Assembly: GCF_964246085.1 (NCBI RefSeq)
Contig: NZ_CAXTPD010000002.1
Length of the DNA: 64,000 nucleotides
Strand: one strand, 5' to 3'
Origin: Brotaphodocola sp003480315
Lineage (GTDB): Bacteria > Bacillota > Clostridia > Lachnospirales > Lachnospiraceae
This document shows positions 41,163 to 49,628 of the stretch, piece after piece. The notes beneath the pieces were generated by a model. The model had not been told where the DNA came from and did no database searches. It saw only the letters and a program-made list of their open reading frames with translations. Made by a program: the position numbers and the translations under genes. Each line of letters begins with the position of its first letter. The stretch's first letter is position 1.

Positions 41163-41930
41163 CTATTCTTCCCCTCTGCTAATTACTTCGGCCGCCAGCA
41201 TCCGGTAACTCTCCGCTCCGGTTGAGCGCGTATCATAAATATTAATCGGTTTGCCATGGCTTGGTGCCTCTGCCAGTCTCACGTTTCTCGGAATGATTGT
41301 TTTATAAATATTCTTATTTAAATGTGCTTTCACATTTTCAACCACCTGCAAGGACAAATTTGTTCTCGCATCGTACATGGTAAAAACAACGCCTTCCAGT
41401 TCCAGCTGTGGATTCAATTTCTTCTTTACCAACTCTACAGTCTGTATAATCTGACTCAAGCCCTCCAGCGCATAGTATTCACATTGAATCGGAACCAATA
41501 CTGTGTCTGCTGCTGTCAGTGCATTAATTGTTAAAAGGCTCAAAGATGGTGGGCAATCAATGATAACATAATCGTAATCATTCTTTATTTTTCCCAGTTC
41601 TGTTCTAAGCAAAGACTCCTTGTTCGGAACATCCAGAAGTTCAATCTCCGCTCCCGCAAGATTTACATCCGAAGGAAGTACGTCCAGATTTTCTTGAACT
41701 CCCTTAATAATGCACTCCTCCAGCGTACATTCTCCGACCAGCAACTCATATACTGTCTTGTCCATATAGCCTTTTTCAAAGCCCAGACCACTGGTCGCAT
41801 TTCCCTGCGGATCAAAATCCACCGCCAGAACCTTTTGTCCCGCTTCTGCCAGACAAGCAGATAAATTAATAGCTGTTGTGGTTTTTCCCACGCCGCCCTT
41901 CTGATTTGCAATAGCAATTATTCTTCCCAT
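41163..41930 (-). CDS. parA: Chromosome-partitioning ATPase ParA/Soj
   Basis: A 255-residue deviant-Walker ATPase with KGGVGKTTTAINL at residues about 10-22, DFDPQGNATSGLG, and IIDCPPSLSLLTINAL. It drives origin segregation with ParB. The start at MGRIIAIANQKGG (41930) is preferred; the eight-residue upstream extension lacks a ribosome site. An extended -10 (TGCTATACT, 41997-41989) about 60 bases upstream is the likely promoter. Confidence 0.95.
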   Translation of the reverse strand: MGRIIAIANQKGGVGKTTTAINLSACLAEAGQKVLAVDFDPQGNATSGLGFEKGYMDKTVYELLVGECTLEECIIKGVQENLDVLPSDVNLAGAEIELLDVPNKESLLRTELGKIKNDYDYVIIDCPPSLSLLTINALTAADTVLVPIQCEYYALEGLSQIIQTVELVKKKLNPQLELEGVVFTMYDARTNLSLQVVENVKAHLNKNIYKTIIPRNVRLAEAPSHGKPINIYDTRSTGAESYRMLAAEVISRGEE

Positions 41931-42130
41931 AGTATCATCCTTATAATCTGTCATTCCATTTATTTTTTACAATAGAATTAGTATAGCACATTTTTGTTGC
42001 TTTTCCTATTCTTTGTCCCAAAATGTATTATTAAAAATGCATTATCCGTTCAGAAAATGCCCATCCGTGTACAATAACACTTTTGCTGCTGTATTTCATG
42101 CATTCCGTAAGACTTTTTACGCTTCACTCA

Positions 42131-42146
42131 TGTTTCACGTGAAACA
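42131..42146. promoter_or_regulatory. parS: parS site 1
   Basis: TGTTTCACGTGAAACA is a perfect match to the Firmicute/universal parS palindrome, 200 bases upstream of parA. Confidence 0.97.
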
Positions 42147-42186
42147 TCTTCTTGGCATTTCTTTTTTGTGTAATTTCGTTTTTCTA

Positions 42187-42202
42187 TGTTTCACGTGAAA
42201 CA
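42187..42202. promoter_or_regulatory. parS: parS site 2
   Basis: A second perfect TGTTTCACGTGAAACA, 56 bases (start to start) from site 1. The rest of the 530-base parA-hydrolase gap is AT-rich without a gene. Confidence 0.97.
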
Positions 42203-42462
42203 TTTGTTGCAGTTCACATATGTGTGTCCAGCAACGGGATTTTACCGATGCCGCGCATTCTAAATCGGCAAAATCTGCTGCCAGAACTGTATCGTACGAA
42301 ATTTTCAGTTCAGAAAATCTCTACCTGTGAACAGTTGCAAACATTTCTCTTACTATAATCCGTATCTCCTAACGGATGTATTTTTCTTGCATCTTTTGCC
42401 AAATAATACTATACTAAATATATGCGAAACGCATGTTTTTGCAAGGCATAAAGGAGGAATCT

Positions 42463-43413
42463 ATGAAAGCAAAAAACAAATTACTCACGCTCCTTATTCT
42501 TTCTGCCGGCGCTGCTGTCACCACCGCTGGAATCAACAAAGCAATCCAGTTTTCTGCCGTTTCTAAAAATCTTCTGGCAGAACCGGAACCGCTCTGTTTC
42601 AAATGGCGTCTCGGCAATGTTTATTATACAAAAGAAGGAACCGGTAAACCATTGCTGCTTATTCATGATCTGGACACCTGCACATCCGGATATGAGTGGA
42701 AACAGCTTATTCCTTTTTTAAACAGCAAATATACTGTTTATACAATTGATCTGCTTGGATTTGGACGTTCCGAAAAAGCGAACATGACATATACCAATTT
42801 CCTGTATGTACAGCTGATTTCCGATTTTATAAAATCGGAAATTGGACACCGGACCAGTATCATCACATCTGGCGAGGCAGCTTCCATTCCACTAATGGCA
42901 TGCGCTAATAATCCAGATCTTTTCGATCAGATTATGGCAATCAATCCTCTCAGTCTGCTTGATTTCAGTTCTATACCAGGCAAAACTGCCAAAATGTATA
43001 AATGTATGATTGAACTTCCAATTATTGGAACGCTCTTATATAACATAGCAAGCAGTAAAAAAATGATAATGGAAGAATTGGTAACTAAAAAGCTTTACAA
43101 TCCTTATTCCGCGAAGTCAAGCTATGTGGATGCCTGCTATGAAGCCGCCCATCGCGGCGCTTCCCCAAAATCCACTTTCGCAAGCATCCGCTGTAACTAC
43201 ACAAAATGTAATCTGGTAAATGCACTGAAGAAAATTAATAACAGCATTTACCTGGTTGGTGGTGCAAATATAGATAATATAGAAGAACGTTTGAATGAAT
43301 ACAAGAATTACAACTCTTCTATTGAAACTATTCTTGTCCCACAGACAAAAGAGCTTGCGCATTTTGAACATCCAGAAAAAATTGCTGAGCTTGTAAAAAC
43401 ATATTTTTGTTAA
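42463..43413 (+). CDS. Membrane-anchored alpha/beta-hydrolase-fold protein, probably without the catalytic nucleophile
   Basis: A 316-residue protein with an N-terminal membrane anchor or signal (LLTLLILSAGAAVTTAG). The alpha/beta-hydrolase fold follows: KPLLLIHDLDTCTSGYEWK (oxyanion loop region), YTIDLLGFGRSEK, and a C-terminal TKELAHFEHPEKIAELV containing the usual His. The nucleophile elbow, normally GxSxGG, reads TSGEAASIP, placing Glu where Ser is expected. It may be inactive or use another residue. The start at 42463 has AAAGGAGG before it. Between parA and parS site 3, it is transcribed head-on to replication. Function unknown. Confidence 0.75.
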   Translation: MKAKNKLLTLLILSAGAAVTTAGINKAIQFSAVSKNLLAEPEPLCFKWRLGNVYYTKEGTGKPLLLIHDLDTCTSGYEWKQLIPFLNSKYTVYTIDLLGFGRSEKANMTYTNFLYVQLISDFIKSEIGHRTSIITSGEAASIPLMACANNPDLFDQIMAINPLSLLDFSSIPGKTAKMYKCMIELPIIGTLLYNIASSKKMIMEELVTKKLYNPYSAKSSYVDACYEAAHRGASPKSTFASIRCNYTKCNLVNALKKINNSIYLVGGANIDNIEERLNEYKNYNSSIETILVPQTKELAHFEHPEKIAELVKTYFC

Positions 43414-43436
43414 ATAGCGAATGTAATTTATACCCA

Positions 43437-43452
43437 TGTTTCACGTGAAACA
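43437..43452. promoter_or_regulatory. parS: parS site 3
   Basis: A third perfect TGTTTCACGTGAAACA, in the 70-base gap between the hydrolase-fold gene and the glyoxalase-fold gene. Confidence 0.97.
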
Positions 43453-43485
43453 TGAAACCATTTTTACCAAGAAAAGGAGAAATTT

Positions 43486-43851
43486 ATGATTCAGTTCAAT
43501 CACTTTAACTTCAACGTATTAAATCTGGAAAAAAGTCTGAAATTTTACAAAGATACCTTAAATCTGGAACCAGTTCGTGAAAAAGAGGCTGCTGATGGCT
43601 CCTTCAAGCTGGTCTATCTTGGTGACGGCACCAGCAACTTTTCTCTTGAGCTCACCTGGCTTCGCGACCGTACAGAACCGTACAATCTCGGCGAATGTGA
43701 ATTCCATCTTGCCTTTGTTACCGATGAGTATGAAAAGCTTCATGAGCAGCATAAACAGCAGGGTGTGATCTGCTACGAAAATGAAGCCATGGGAATTTAC
43801 TTTATCTCTGATCCCGACGGCTACTGGATTGAAATTGTACCAGCCAAATAA
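43486..43851 (+). CDS. Glyoxalase/VOC-superfamily protein (lactoylglutathione-lyase-like)
   Basis: A 121-residue single VOC protein with the paired beta-alpha-beta-beta-beta modules: FNHFNFNVLNLEKSLKFYKDTL at the start, then YLGDGTSNFSLELTW, ECEFHLAFVTDEYEKLHE, and the closing IYFISDPDGYWIEIVPAK. His5, Glu at LELTW, His in FHLAF and Glu in IEIVP are the positions that bind the metal in glyoxalase I. It may detoxify methylglyoxal, although many such proteins have other tasks. A strong AAGGAG site lies before the ATG. Confidence 0.88.
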   Translation: MIQFNHFNFNVLNLEKSLKFYKDTLNLEPVREKEAADGSFKLVYLGDGTSNFSLELTWLRDRTEPYNLGECEFHLAFVTDEYEKLHEQHKQQGVICYENEAMGIYFISDPDGYWIEIVPAK

Positions 43852-43880
43852 AAATTTGCTTCATAAAAGCTAAATAAAGG

Positions 43881-44053
43881 TCCGGAAGAGAATGAGACCG
43901 CTTTCCGGGATTTTCAACATATCGTTGTTTGCTTGCTCTCGCTAACACGCGTTCGCCTGTGTCGGATTAACATCCGCCACATTCGGACGTATGTGCTCAA
44001 GATGCAAACACCTGATATGTTGAAAATCCCGGAAAGCGGTCTCATTCACTTCC
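43881..44053. repeat. Long palindromic element (one extended hairpin)
   Basis: Arms 43890-43923 and 44014-44047 are a perfect 34-bp inverted repeat (GAATGAGACCGCTTTCCGGG... / ...CCCGGAAAGCGGTCTCATTC). Pairing continues imperfectly outward (CCGGAAG / CTTCCTG) and inward (GTTGTTTGC / GCAAACACC, then CACGCGTTCG... / ...CGGACGTATGTG) to a TAAC loop near 43969. The whole could fold as a single hairpin of about 170 bases. It lies between convergent genes. A MITE-like element, a structured RNA or an architectural site are all possible. Confidence 0.85.
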
Positions 44054-44215
44054 TGCTGTATTGGCTTCGCCACGAAAAATAATAGCTACAGCCTATATTA
44101 ACTCTGCCATAAAAAAACGCAGCCAGAACGCTACTATCAGATAAAAGCCAGATTACAGGCTTTCGTCAGCAACGTTCTGGCTGCGTTTATTATCGTAGAA
44201 TAACCAATACAGCAG
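44053..44215. repeat. Inverted repeat flanking the rsmG terminator
   Basis: CTGCTGTATTGG (44053-44064) and CCAATACAGCAG (44204-44215) are a perfect 12-bp inverted pair enclosing the rsmG terminator. The left copy abuts the 170-base palindrome, so the region has nested inverted repeats. Confidence 0.7.
44112..44188. terminator. rsmG terminator
   Basis: A 16-bp perfect stem (AAACGCAGCCAGAACG at 44115-44130 / CGTTCTGGCTGCGTTT at 44173-44188) contains an inner hairpin (AAAGCC / GGCTTT). On the minus strand it is followed by seven T. It ends the long rpmH-to-rsmG transcription block. Confidence 0.85.
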
Positions 44216-44254
44216 AAGGTTCGGTCCTTATGTGGTTACGTCTCAATATTGCAA

Positions 44255-44989
44255 TTACTTTCCAATTGGCTCTTTTGACGGCACTCCCGCTTTTCTTGGA
44301 TATTTCTTCGCGGTCTTCGCAATCTTCTCAATGACAACCAGGGACCGGTCCGCATCTGCTCCGGTCAGTTCGAAACGGATCACATCCGCGATACTTCCAC
44401 CCAGACTCTCGATTGCTTTCGTTCCCTGCTCCAATTCCTCATCAATTTTCCCTGACTTATATGGGATAAACGCACCACCAACTTTTACAAACGGCAGACA
44501 GTATTCAGAAAGTGTTGCGGCATTAGCCACGGCACGAGATACGCAGTAATCATACTGCTCCCGGTATTTTACATCACGTCCAAAGTCCTCTGCCCTTCCA
44601 TGAATCGTCTCCACATTCTGGAGCCCCAGCTGGCTGATTACCTCATTCAAGAATTTGATTCGCTTATTCAGAGAATCCAGCAGTGTGATTTTCAGATTTG
44701 GAAATGCAATCTTCAACGGAATTCCCGGAAAACCGGCACCGGTTCCCACATCGATGCCAGATACCTTCCGTCCATCCTGAAGAGGCACCTCCTTAACCAG
44801 AGCCAGACTGTCGATAAAATGCTTGCTCACCACTTCCTCCAACTCTGTAATTCCGGTCAGATTCATAACCTTGTTCCATTCTACCAATAACTTGTAATAG
44901 CGATAAAACTGCTCCAATTGTTGTTCTGAGAGAGTAATCCCCAGCTCCCGTGTCCCATCTGTCATCTTATCCACAAAAATCTGTTCCAT
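44255..44989 (-). CDS. rsmG: 16S rRNA (guanine-N7) methyltransferase RsmG (GidB)
   Basis: A 244-residue SAM-dependent methyltransferase that modifies G527 of 16S rRNA. The SAM site GIDVGTGAGFPGIPLKIAFP is near residues 72-91, followed by the LLDSLNKRIKFLNEV helix and the CVSRAVANAATL motif IV region. Length and position after mnmG are standard. A GGAGGGATT site precedes the ATG. Confidence 0.96.
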   Translation of the reverse strand: MEQIFVDKMTDGTRELGITLSEQQLEQFYRYYKLLVEWNKVMNLTGITELEEVVSKHFIDSLALVKEVPLQDGRKVSGIDVGTGAGFPGIPLKIAFPNLKITLLDSLNKRIKFLNEVISQLGLQNVETIHGRAEDFGRDVKYREQYDYCVSRAVANAATLSEYCLPFVKVGGAFIPYKSGKIDEELEQGTKAIESLGGSIADVIRFELTGADADRSLVVIEKIAKTAKKYPRKAGVPSKEPIGK

Positions 44990-45052
44990 AATCCCTCCTG
45001 TGTGGAATTTTCAAATTAAAACCACTCTAATTGTGGCAGTCCGTTTCTTTCA

Positions 45053-46936
45053 TCATTTAGAGTGGCGCATCTGCTCCAAGTGTACCAGCAGCACGGAAAT
45101 ATCTGCCGGTGATACGCCGGAAATACGGGATGCCTGCCCAATGGATGCCGGCTTGTACAGATTCAGCTTCTGTACTGCCTCACGCCGCAAACTGTTTACC
45201 GTACTGTAATCAAAATCCGGATCCAGCTTCTTTTTCTCCAGCTTCTTAAACTGCGCCACCTGCTGCTGCTGCCGTTTTAAATATCCCTCATACTTAATAT
45301 TTATGTTAACCTGTTCTGCTGTGTCATAAGAAAGCTCCGGCCGTTTCTCATCAATTTCAGTTAACATAAAATAATCCAATTCGGGTCTCCGTACCAGCTC
45401 TGCCAAAGTTGCTCCCGTCTTTAATGCGGTGCTTTCATGACGCTCCAGGAATGCCTGGATTTTTGGATTCGCACCTACATTGGTTTTTTCCAGACGTTCT
45501 ACCTCAGCCTGAATGTCTTTTTCCTTCTGAAGCAGCTTTGCATAAGTTTCATCATCTACCAGACCGATCTCATGGCCGATTCCGCGCAGACGCAGATCTG
45601 CATTATCCTGACGCAGAAGTAAGCGGTACTCCGCTCTGGAAGTCATCATACGGTAGGGCTCATGATTCTCCTTAGTTACCAGGTCATCGATCAGAACACC
45701 GATATATGCCTGGGAACGATCCAGAATCACCGGTTCCCGTCCCAGTACCTTCATAGCTGCGTTTACGCCTGCCATAAAGCCCTGTACGGCTGCTTCCTCA
45801 TAACCGGAGCTTCCATTAAACTGACCGCCGCTGAACAGTCCTTCAATTGCCTTAAACTCCAGAGACAGCTTTAACTGCCTTGCGTTGATGCAGTCATACT
45901 CGATTGCATACGCATTTCGCACGATCCGCACATGCTCCAGACCCGGAACAGTACGGTACATGGCATACTGCACATCCTCCGGCAGGGAACTGGACATGCC
46001 GCCCAGATACATCTCGTTGGTATAAAGCCCCTCCGGCTCAATGAATACCTGGTGGCGGGTCTTATCCGGGAATTTCACTACCTTATCTTCAATGGACGGA
46101 CAGTAACGCGGACCGGTTCCCTCAATCGCACCAGAAAACAGCGGAGAACGATCCAGATTATCGCGGATAATCTGATGCGTCTCCTCATTCGTATAGGTCA
46201 GCCAGCAGGAAACCTGCTCCTTCTGTACCGATTCCGGATCTGTTGAGAAGGAAAACGGAACCACCCGCTTATCTCCAAACTGCTCTTCCATCTTGGAAAA
46301 GTCAATGCTGCGGCGGTCCGCACGGGCCGGAGTTCCGGTCTTGAAACGGAACATTTCGATTCCATTAGCAATCAGGGAATCTGTCAGATGATTGGCCGGT
46401 TGCAGACCGTTCGGACCGGTTGCATTGCTGACATCACCATAAATACAGCGTGCTTTTAAGTAAGTTCCGGTTGCCAGTACCACCGCTTTTGCATGGTACA
46501 CCGCTCCGGAATATGTCTTGACTCCGGTAATCTTATGATCCTCCACAATGATTTCCGAAACCTCTGCCTGGCGTATGGTCAGATGATCCGTATTCTCCAG
46601 CGTATGGCGCATCTGGCGGCTGTAATCCTGCTTATCAGCCTGAGCCCGCAGGGAATGAACTGCAGGTCCCTTTGACTCATTCAGCATCTTAGACTGAATG
46701 AAGGTCTTATCAATATTTTTTCCCATCTCACCGCCCAGGGCATCCAGTTCCCGGACAAGATGCCCCTTAGAGCTTCCTCCGATATTTGGATTGCAGGGCA
46801 TCAAGGCAATGCTGTCAACACTCACCGTAAATACAATAGTCTCCAGACCCAGTCTTGCGCAGGCAAGTGCTGCCTCACATCCGGCATGACCGGCGCCGAC
46901 CACTACAACATCATATGATTCTTCTAAATATGGCAT
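45053..46936 (-). CDS. mnmG: tRNA uridine-5-carboxymethylaminomethyl modification enzyme MnmG (GidA)
   Basis: A 627-residue FAD protein that, with MnmE, builds the cmnm5 group on U34 of several tRNAs. The FAD loop DVVVVGAGHAGCEAALA is near residue 9. SVDSIALMPCNPNIGGSSKGHLVREIDALGG-type sequence (here VRELDALGGEMG) and the GLFSGGQFNGSSGYEEAAVQG block identify it. The C-terminus has the EQVNINIKYEGYLKRQ helix. The start at MPYLEESYDV (46936) has GGAAGGA before it; a 46-codon upstream extension lacks support. Confidence 0.97.
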   Translation of the reverse strand: MPYLEESYDVVVVGAGHAGCEAALACARLGLETIVFTVSVDSIALMPCNPNIGGSSKGHLVRELDALGGEMGKNIDKTFIQSKMLNESKGPAVHSLRAQADKQDYSRQMRHTLENTDHLTIRQAEVSEIIVEDHKITGVKTYSGAVYHAKAVVLATGTYLKARCIYGDVSNATGPNGLQPANHLTDSLIANGIEMFRFKTGTPARADRRSIDFSKMEEQFGDKRVVPFSFSTDPESVQKEQVSCWLTYTNEETHQIIRDNLDRSPLFSGAIEGTGPRYCPSIEDKVVKFPDKTRHQVFIEPEGLYTNEMYLGGMSSSLPEDVQYAMYRTVPGLEHVRIVRNAYAIEYDCINARQLKLSLEFKAIEGLFSGGQFNGSSGYEEAAVQGFMAGVNAAMKVLGREPVILDRSQAYIGVLIDDLVTKENHEPYRMMTSRAEYRLLLRQDNADLRLRGIGHEIGLVDDETYAKLLQKEKDIQAEVERLEKTNVGANPKIQAFLERHESTALKTGATLAELVRRPELDYFMLTEIDEKRPELSYDTAEQVNINIKYEGYLKRQQQQVAQFKKLEKKKLDPDFDYSTVNSLRREAVQKLNLYKPASIGQASRISGVSPADISVLLVHLEQMRHSK

Positions 46937-46982
46937 AATTATATTCCTTCCAGCTTCCTTCCAATTCCCCTCAACACCTGAA

Positions 46983-48371
46983 TTATTTTCCCATACAGAA
47001 TTTTCCAAAGATTTCATTGACCAGGTCGTCTTCCACCGCTTCTCCGATGATGGTTCCAAGCTGTTCATAGGCATCCATCAGGTCAATGGTCAGAAAATCC
47101 TCCGGCATCTGATTTTCAATGCTCTGTTTCACCATATACAGACTTTTTAATGCATTCTGCAGTGCTGTCTTATGACGCACATTGGTGATCAGGACTTCAT
47201 CATTAAAATCGATACTTCCCTCATAAAAAAGATTCTGAATCGTTTTTTCCAGTTTGTCAATACCGGTCTCTTCTTTTGCAGAAATGGAAATCACCGTTTT
47301 TCCGGTCTTCGCCTGCAAAAGCTCCTCGCTGATCACGGTTTCCAGATCCGTCTTATTTAACAGCACCACAGCCTTCCGGTCACGGATCAGTTCCATGATC
47401 TGGGCGTCGTTTTCGTCCAGCTCCCGGGAACCATCTACTACATAAATGATCAGGTCTGCCTCATCTGCTGCCACCTTCGCCCGGTTTACACCAATCTGCT
47501 CTACCAGATCCTCGGTCTCCCGGATGCCTGCGGTATCAATGATATTCAGGCTAATGCCGTGCATATGGATATGCTCCTCCAGGGTATCCCGGGTCGTTCC
47601 GGCAATATCCGTCACAATGGCACGCTCCTCGCCCAGAAGCACATTCATCAGAGAAGATTTTCCCGCATTCGGCTTACCTAAAATAACCGTGCGGATTCCT
47701 TCAGAAACCACTCTTCCGCTGTCTGCGGAACGCACAAGCTTCTCCATCTCCCCTGTCATATCATCCAACTTTCCGGACAGTTCTTCCTCGTATCCATCTA
47801 AAGAAATATGCTCCGGATCATCTAACGCCGACTCAATAAATGCGATCTGATACAAGATCCGTTCCCGCAAAGCTTTTACTTTTTTCGATACAGAGCCCTT
47901 TAACTGACTCACAGAGCTCTTTACCGCATAATCATTCTGCGCGTTGATCACATCAATCACGGCCTCCGCCTGTGACAGATCGATCCGTCCATTTAAAAAG
48001 GCCCGCTTGGTAAATTCTCCCGGCTCTGCCGGTCTTGCTCCATATTTGATTACTGTCTCCAGTATTTTTTTCATCACCAGGACACCACCATGGCAGTCAA
48101 TCTCCACAGTGTCTTCCGCTGTGTAACTGTGCGGCCCCCGCATCAGCATCACCAGCACCTCATCCAGCACTTCTTCCCCATCCTGGATCATTCCATAATA
48201 AATATGATGGGACGGTGCTGTATTCAAATCAAAATTATCTTTTCTGCTTATAAAAATCCGGTTCACAATAGAAACTGCCTGTTCTCCGCTCACCCGGATG
48301 ATTCCGATTCCGGAACTGCTCATAGCAGTTGCGATCGCCGCAATGGTATCTGAACTTCTGTCTTTCAGCAT
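46983..48371 (-). CDS. mnmE: tRNA modification GTPase MnmE (TrmE)
   Basis: A 462-residue protein. An N-terminal tetrahydrofolate-binding domain (DTIAAIATAMSSSGIGIIRVSG) is followed by a helical domain with an inserted G domain. The G motifs GKPNAGKSS, DIAGTTRDT, DTAGIRE and NKTD are all seen. The C-terminal FGKFCMGK carries the conserved Cys of the C-[IM]-G-K end. It partners MnmG in U34 modification. A GGAGG site precedes the ATG. Confidence 0.97.
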   Translation of the reverse strand: MLKDRSSDTIAAIATAMSSSGIGIIRVSGEQAVSIVNRIFISRKDNFDLNTAPSHHIYYGMIQDGEEVLDEVLVMLMRGPHSYTAEDTVEIDCHGGVLVMKKILETVIKYGARPAEPGEFTKRAFLNGRIDLSQAEAVIDVINAQNDYAVKSSVSQLKGSVSKKVKALRERILYQIAFIESALDDPEHISLDGYEEELSGKLDDMTGEMEKLVRSADSGRVVSEGIRTVILGKPNAGKSSLMNVLLGEERAIVTDIAGTTRDTLEEHIHMHGISLNIIDTAGIRETEDLVEQIGVNRAKVAADEADLIIYVVDGSRELDENDAQIMELIRDRKAVVLLNKTDLETVISEELLQAKTGKTVISISAKEETGIDKLEKTIQNLFYEGSIDFNDEVLITNVRHKTALQNALKSLYMVKQSIENQMPEDFLTIDLMDAYEQLGTIIGEAVEDDLVNEIFGKFCMGK

Positions 48372-48435
48372 ATTTTCCTCCGACTCGACCAGCTTTGGCC
48401 AGTCTATCCATAAACTTTAACGAAAAGAAGCAAAA

Positions 48436-48476
48436 GCGGATGCCAGGTGGTGGTCAAACCACTACCAGACACCCGC
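48436..48476 (-). terminator. Terminator after jag
   Basis: An imperfect stem (GCGGGTGTCTGGTAGTGG / CCACCACCTGGCATCCGC) with a TTTGA-type loop, followed by TTTTGCTTCTTTT on the minus strand. It lies between jag and mnmE. Confidence 0.78.
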
Positions 48477-48545
48477 CTGCTATTTCTGTATTGTACTCAC
48501 ACAATTGTCTGACATGCTTTTACCTGTCAGAAATTTCCAACATCT

Positions 48546-49616
48546 TTATGCCTCATTCTGTGCTGCTGCTTCCTTCTTCTCAGCAACAGCCTCTGATTTC
48601 GGTCCTCTATTTTCGGCGTTTCTGTTTCTTCCGCGATTATCGCGGCGGGAACCGTAACGCTCCTTTCTTCCGCCTGCTGGGACTTCTTTCTTTAAAGAAA
48701 TTACAACATGACGGAACGGGTCTTCCCCCTCACTCCTGGTCGTAACATATTTGTCATTCTGAAGCGCAGAGTGGATGATGCGTCTCTCATACGGATTCAT
48801 CGGCTCTAAGGATACCGGATGCTTGGTCCGTTTTACCTTATAGGAAATGTTCTTTGCCAGAGTCTCCAGCGTTTCTTTTCTTCTCTCACGGTAATTCTCG
48901 GTATCAAGCTTGACTCTTAAGTAACCTTCCGTTTCCTTGTTTACCACAAGGCTTACCAGATACTGTAAGGAATCCAGAGTCTGACCACGCTTTCCGATAA
49001 GGATTCCCATGTCGTCACCTTCCATGGAAACCAGAAGTTCCCTGTCACTGGCATTATAAGCCGTCTCAATAGAAACCTGCATGCCCATAGCACCAAATAC
49101 CTGATTCAGGAATTCTTTCGCAGCTTTTTTCACTGCCTCTTCGTTAATCTTGACTGCTTTTTTCGGAGCTTCTTCCACAGAAAGCTCTTTTGCAGATTCC
49201 AAAGCAGTCTTTGCGGCCTCTCGCTTCGGTGCCGGCTTCTCAGAAACAGTTGTTTTCGGAGCCGGCGCAGCAGTCTTTACAGCTTCCGCCTTCGGTGCAG
49301 CAGCAGCCTTTTTCGCAGCTTCTGCTGCAGCGGCCTTTCTGGCTTCTTCGGCTTTCTTCGCTTCTTCTGCCTTTTTCGCTTCAGCAGCTTTCTTCTCTTC
49401 CAGCTTCTTTGCCTCAGCCAGTTCCTTCTCCTCTGCCTCGCTCATCACATGGGCGCGGATGATACAGGGTTTCTTACCAAAGATGCCAAGCAGACCTGCG
49501 CTCTCCTTCTGTACCACTTCATAATGAAGATGCTCACTGGTCGTCTGCAGTTCAATCAATGCTTTTGTGATTGCCTCGTCCAATGTACTGGCAGAGATTG
49601 TAATCTTTCCATCCAT
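48546..49616 (-). CDS. jag: RNA-binding protein Jag (SpoIIIJ-associated, KhpB)
   Basis: A 356-residue protein. The Jag-N domain (ITISASTLDEAITKALIELQ..., GLLGIFGKKPCIIRA) fills residues 1-60. A low-complexity Ala/Lys/Glu linker covers about 60-165. The KH domain includes SMEGDDMGILIGKRGQTLDSLQYL (GxxG at GKRG). The R3H domain follows (LEPMNPYERRIIHSAL). The tail is Arg/Asn-rich. It is thought to work with YidC and KhpA in envelope control. It follows yidC by 12 bases. Confidence 0.95.
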   Translation of the reverse strand: MDGKITISASTLDEAITKALIELQTTSEHLHYEVVQKESAGLLGIFGKKPCIIRAHVMSEAEEKELAEAKKLEEKKAAEAKKAEEAKKAEEARKAAAAEAAKKAAAAPKAEAVKTAAPAPKTTVSEKPAPKREAAKTALESAKELSVEEAPKKAVKINEEAVKKAAKEFLNQVFGAMGMQVSIETAYNASDRELLVSMEGDDMGILIGKRGQTLDSLQYLVSLVVNKETEGYLRVKLDTENYRERRKETLETLAKNISYKVKRTKHPVSLEPMNPYERRIIHSALQNDKYVTTRSEGEDPFRHVVISLKKEVPAGGRKERYGSRRDNRGRNRNAENRGPKSEAVAEKKEAAAQNEA

Positions 49617-49628
49617 GGTGCTACCCCC

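Noticed and set aside
46937..47074. N-terminal extension of MnmG by 46 codons
   Set aside because: The extension overlaps the end of mnmE, lacks a ribosome site and similarity; the ATG at 46936 has both.
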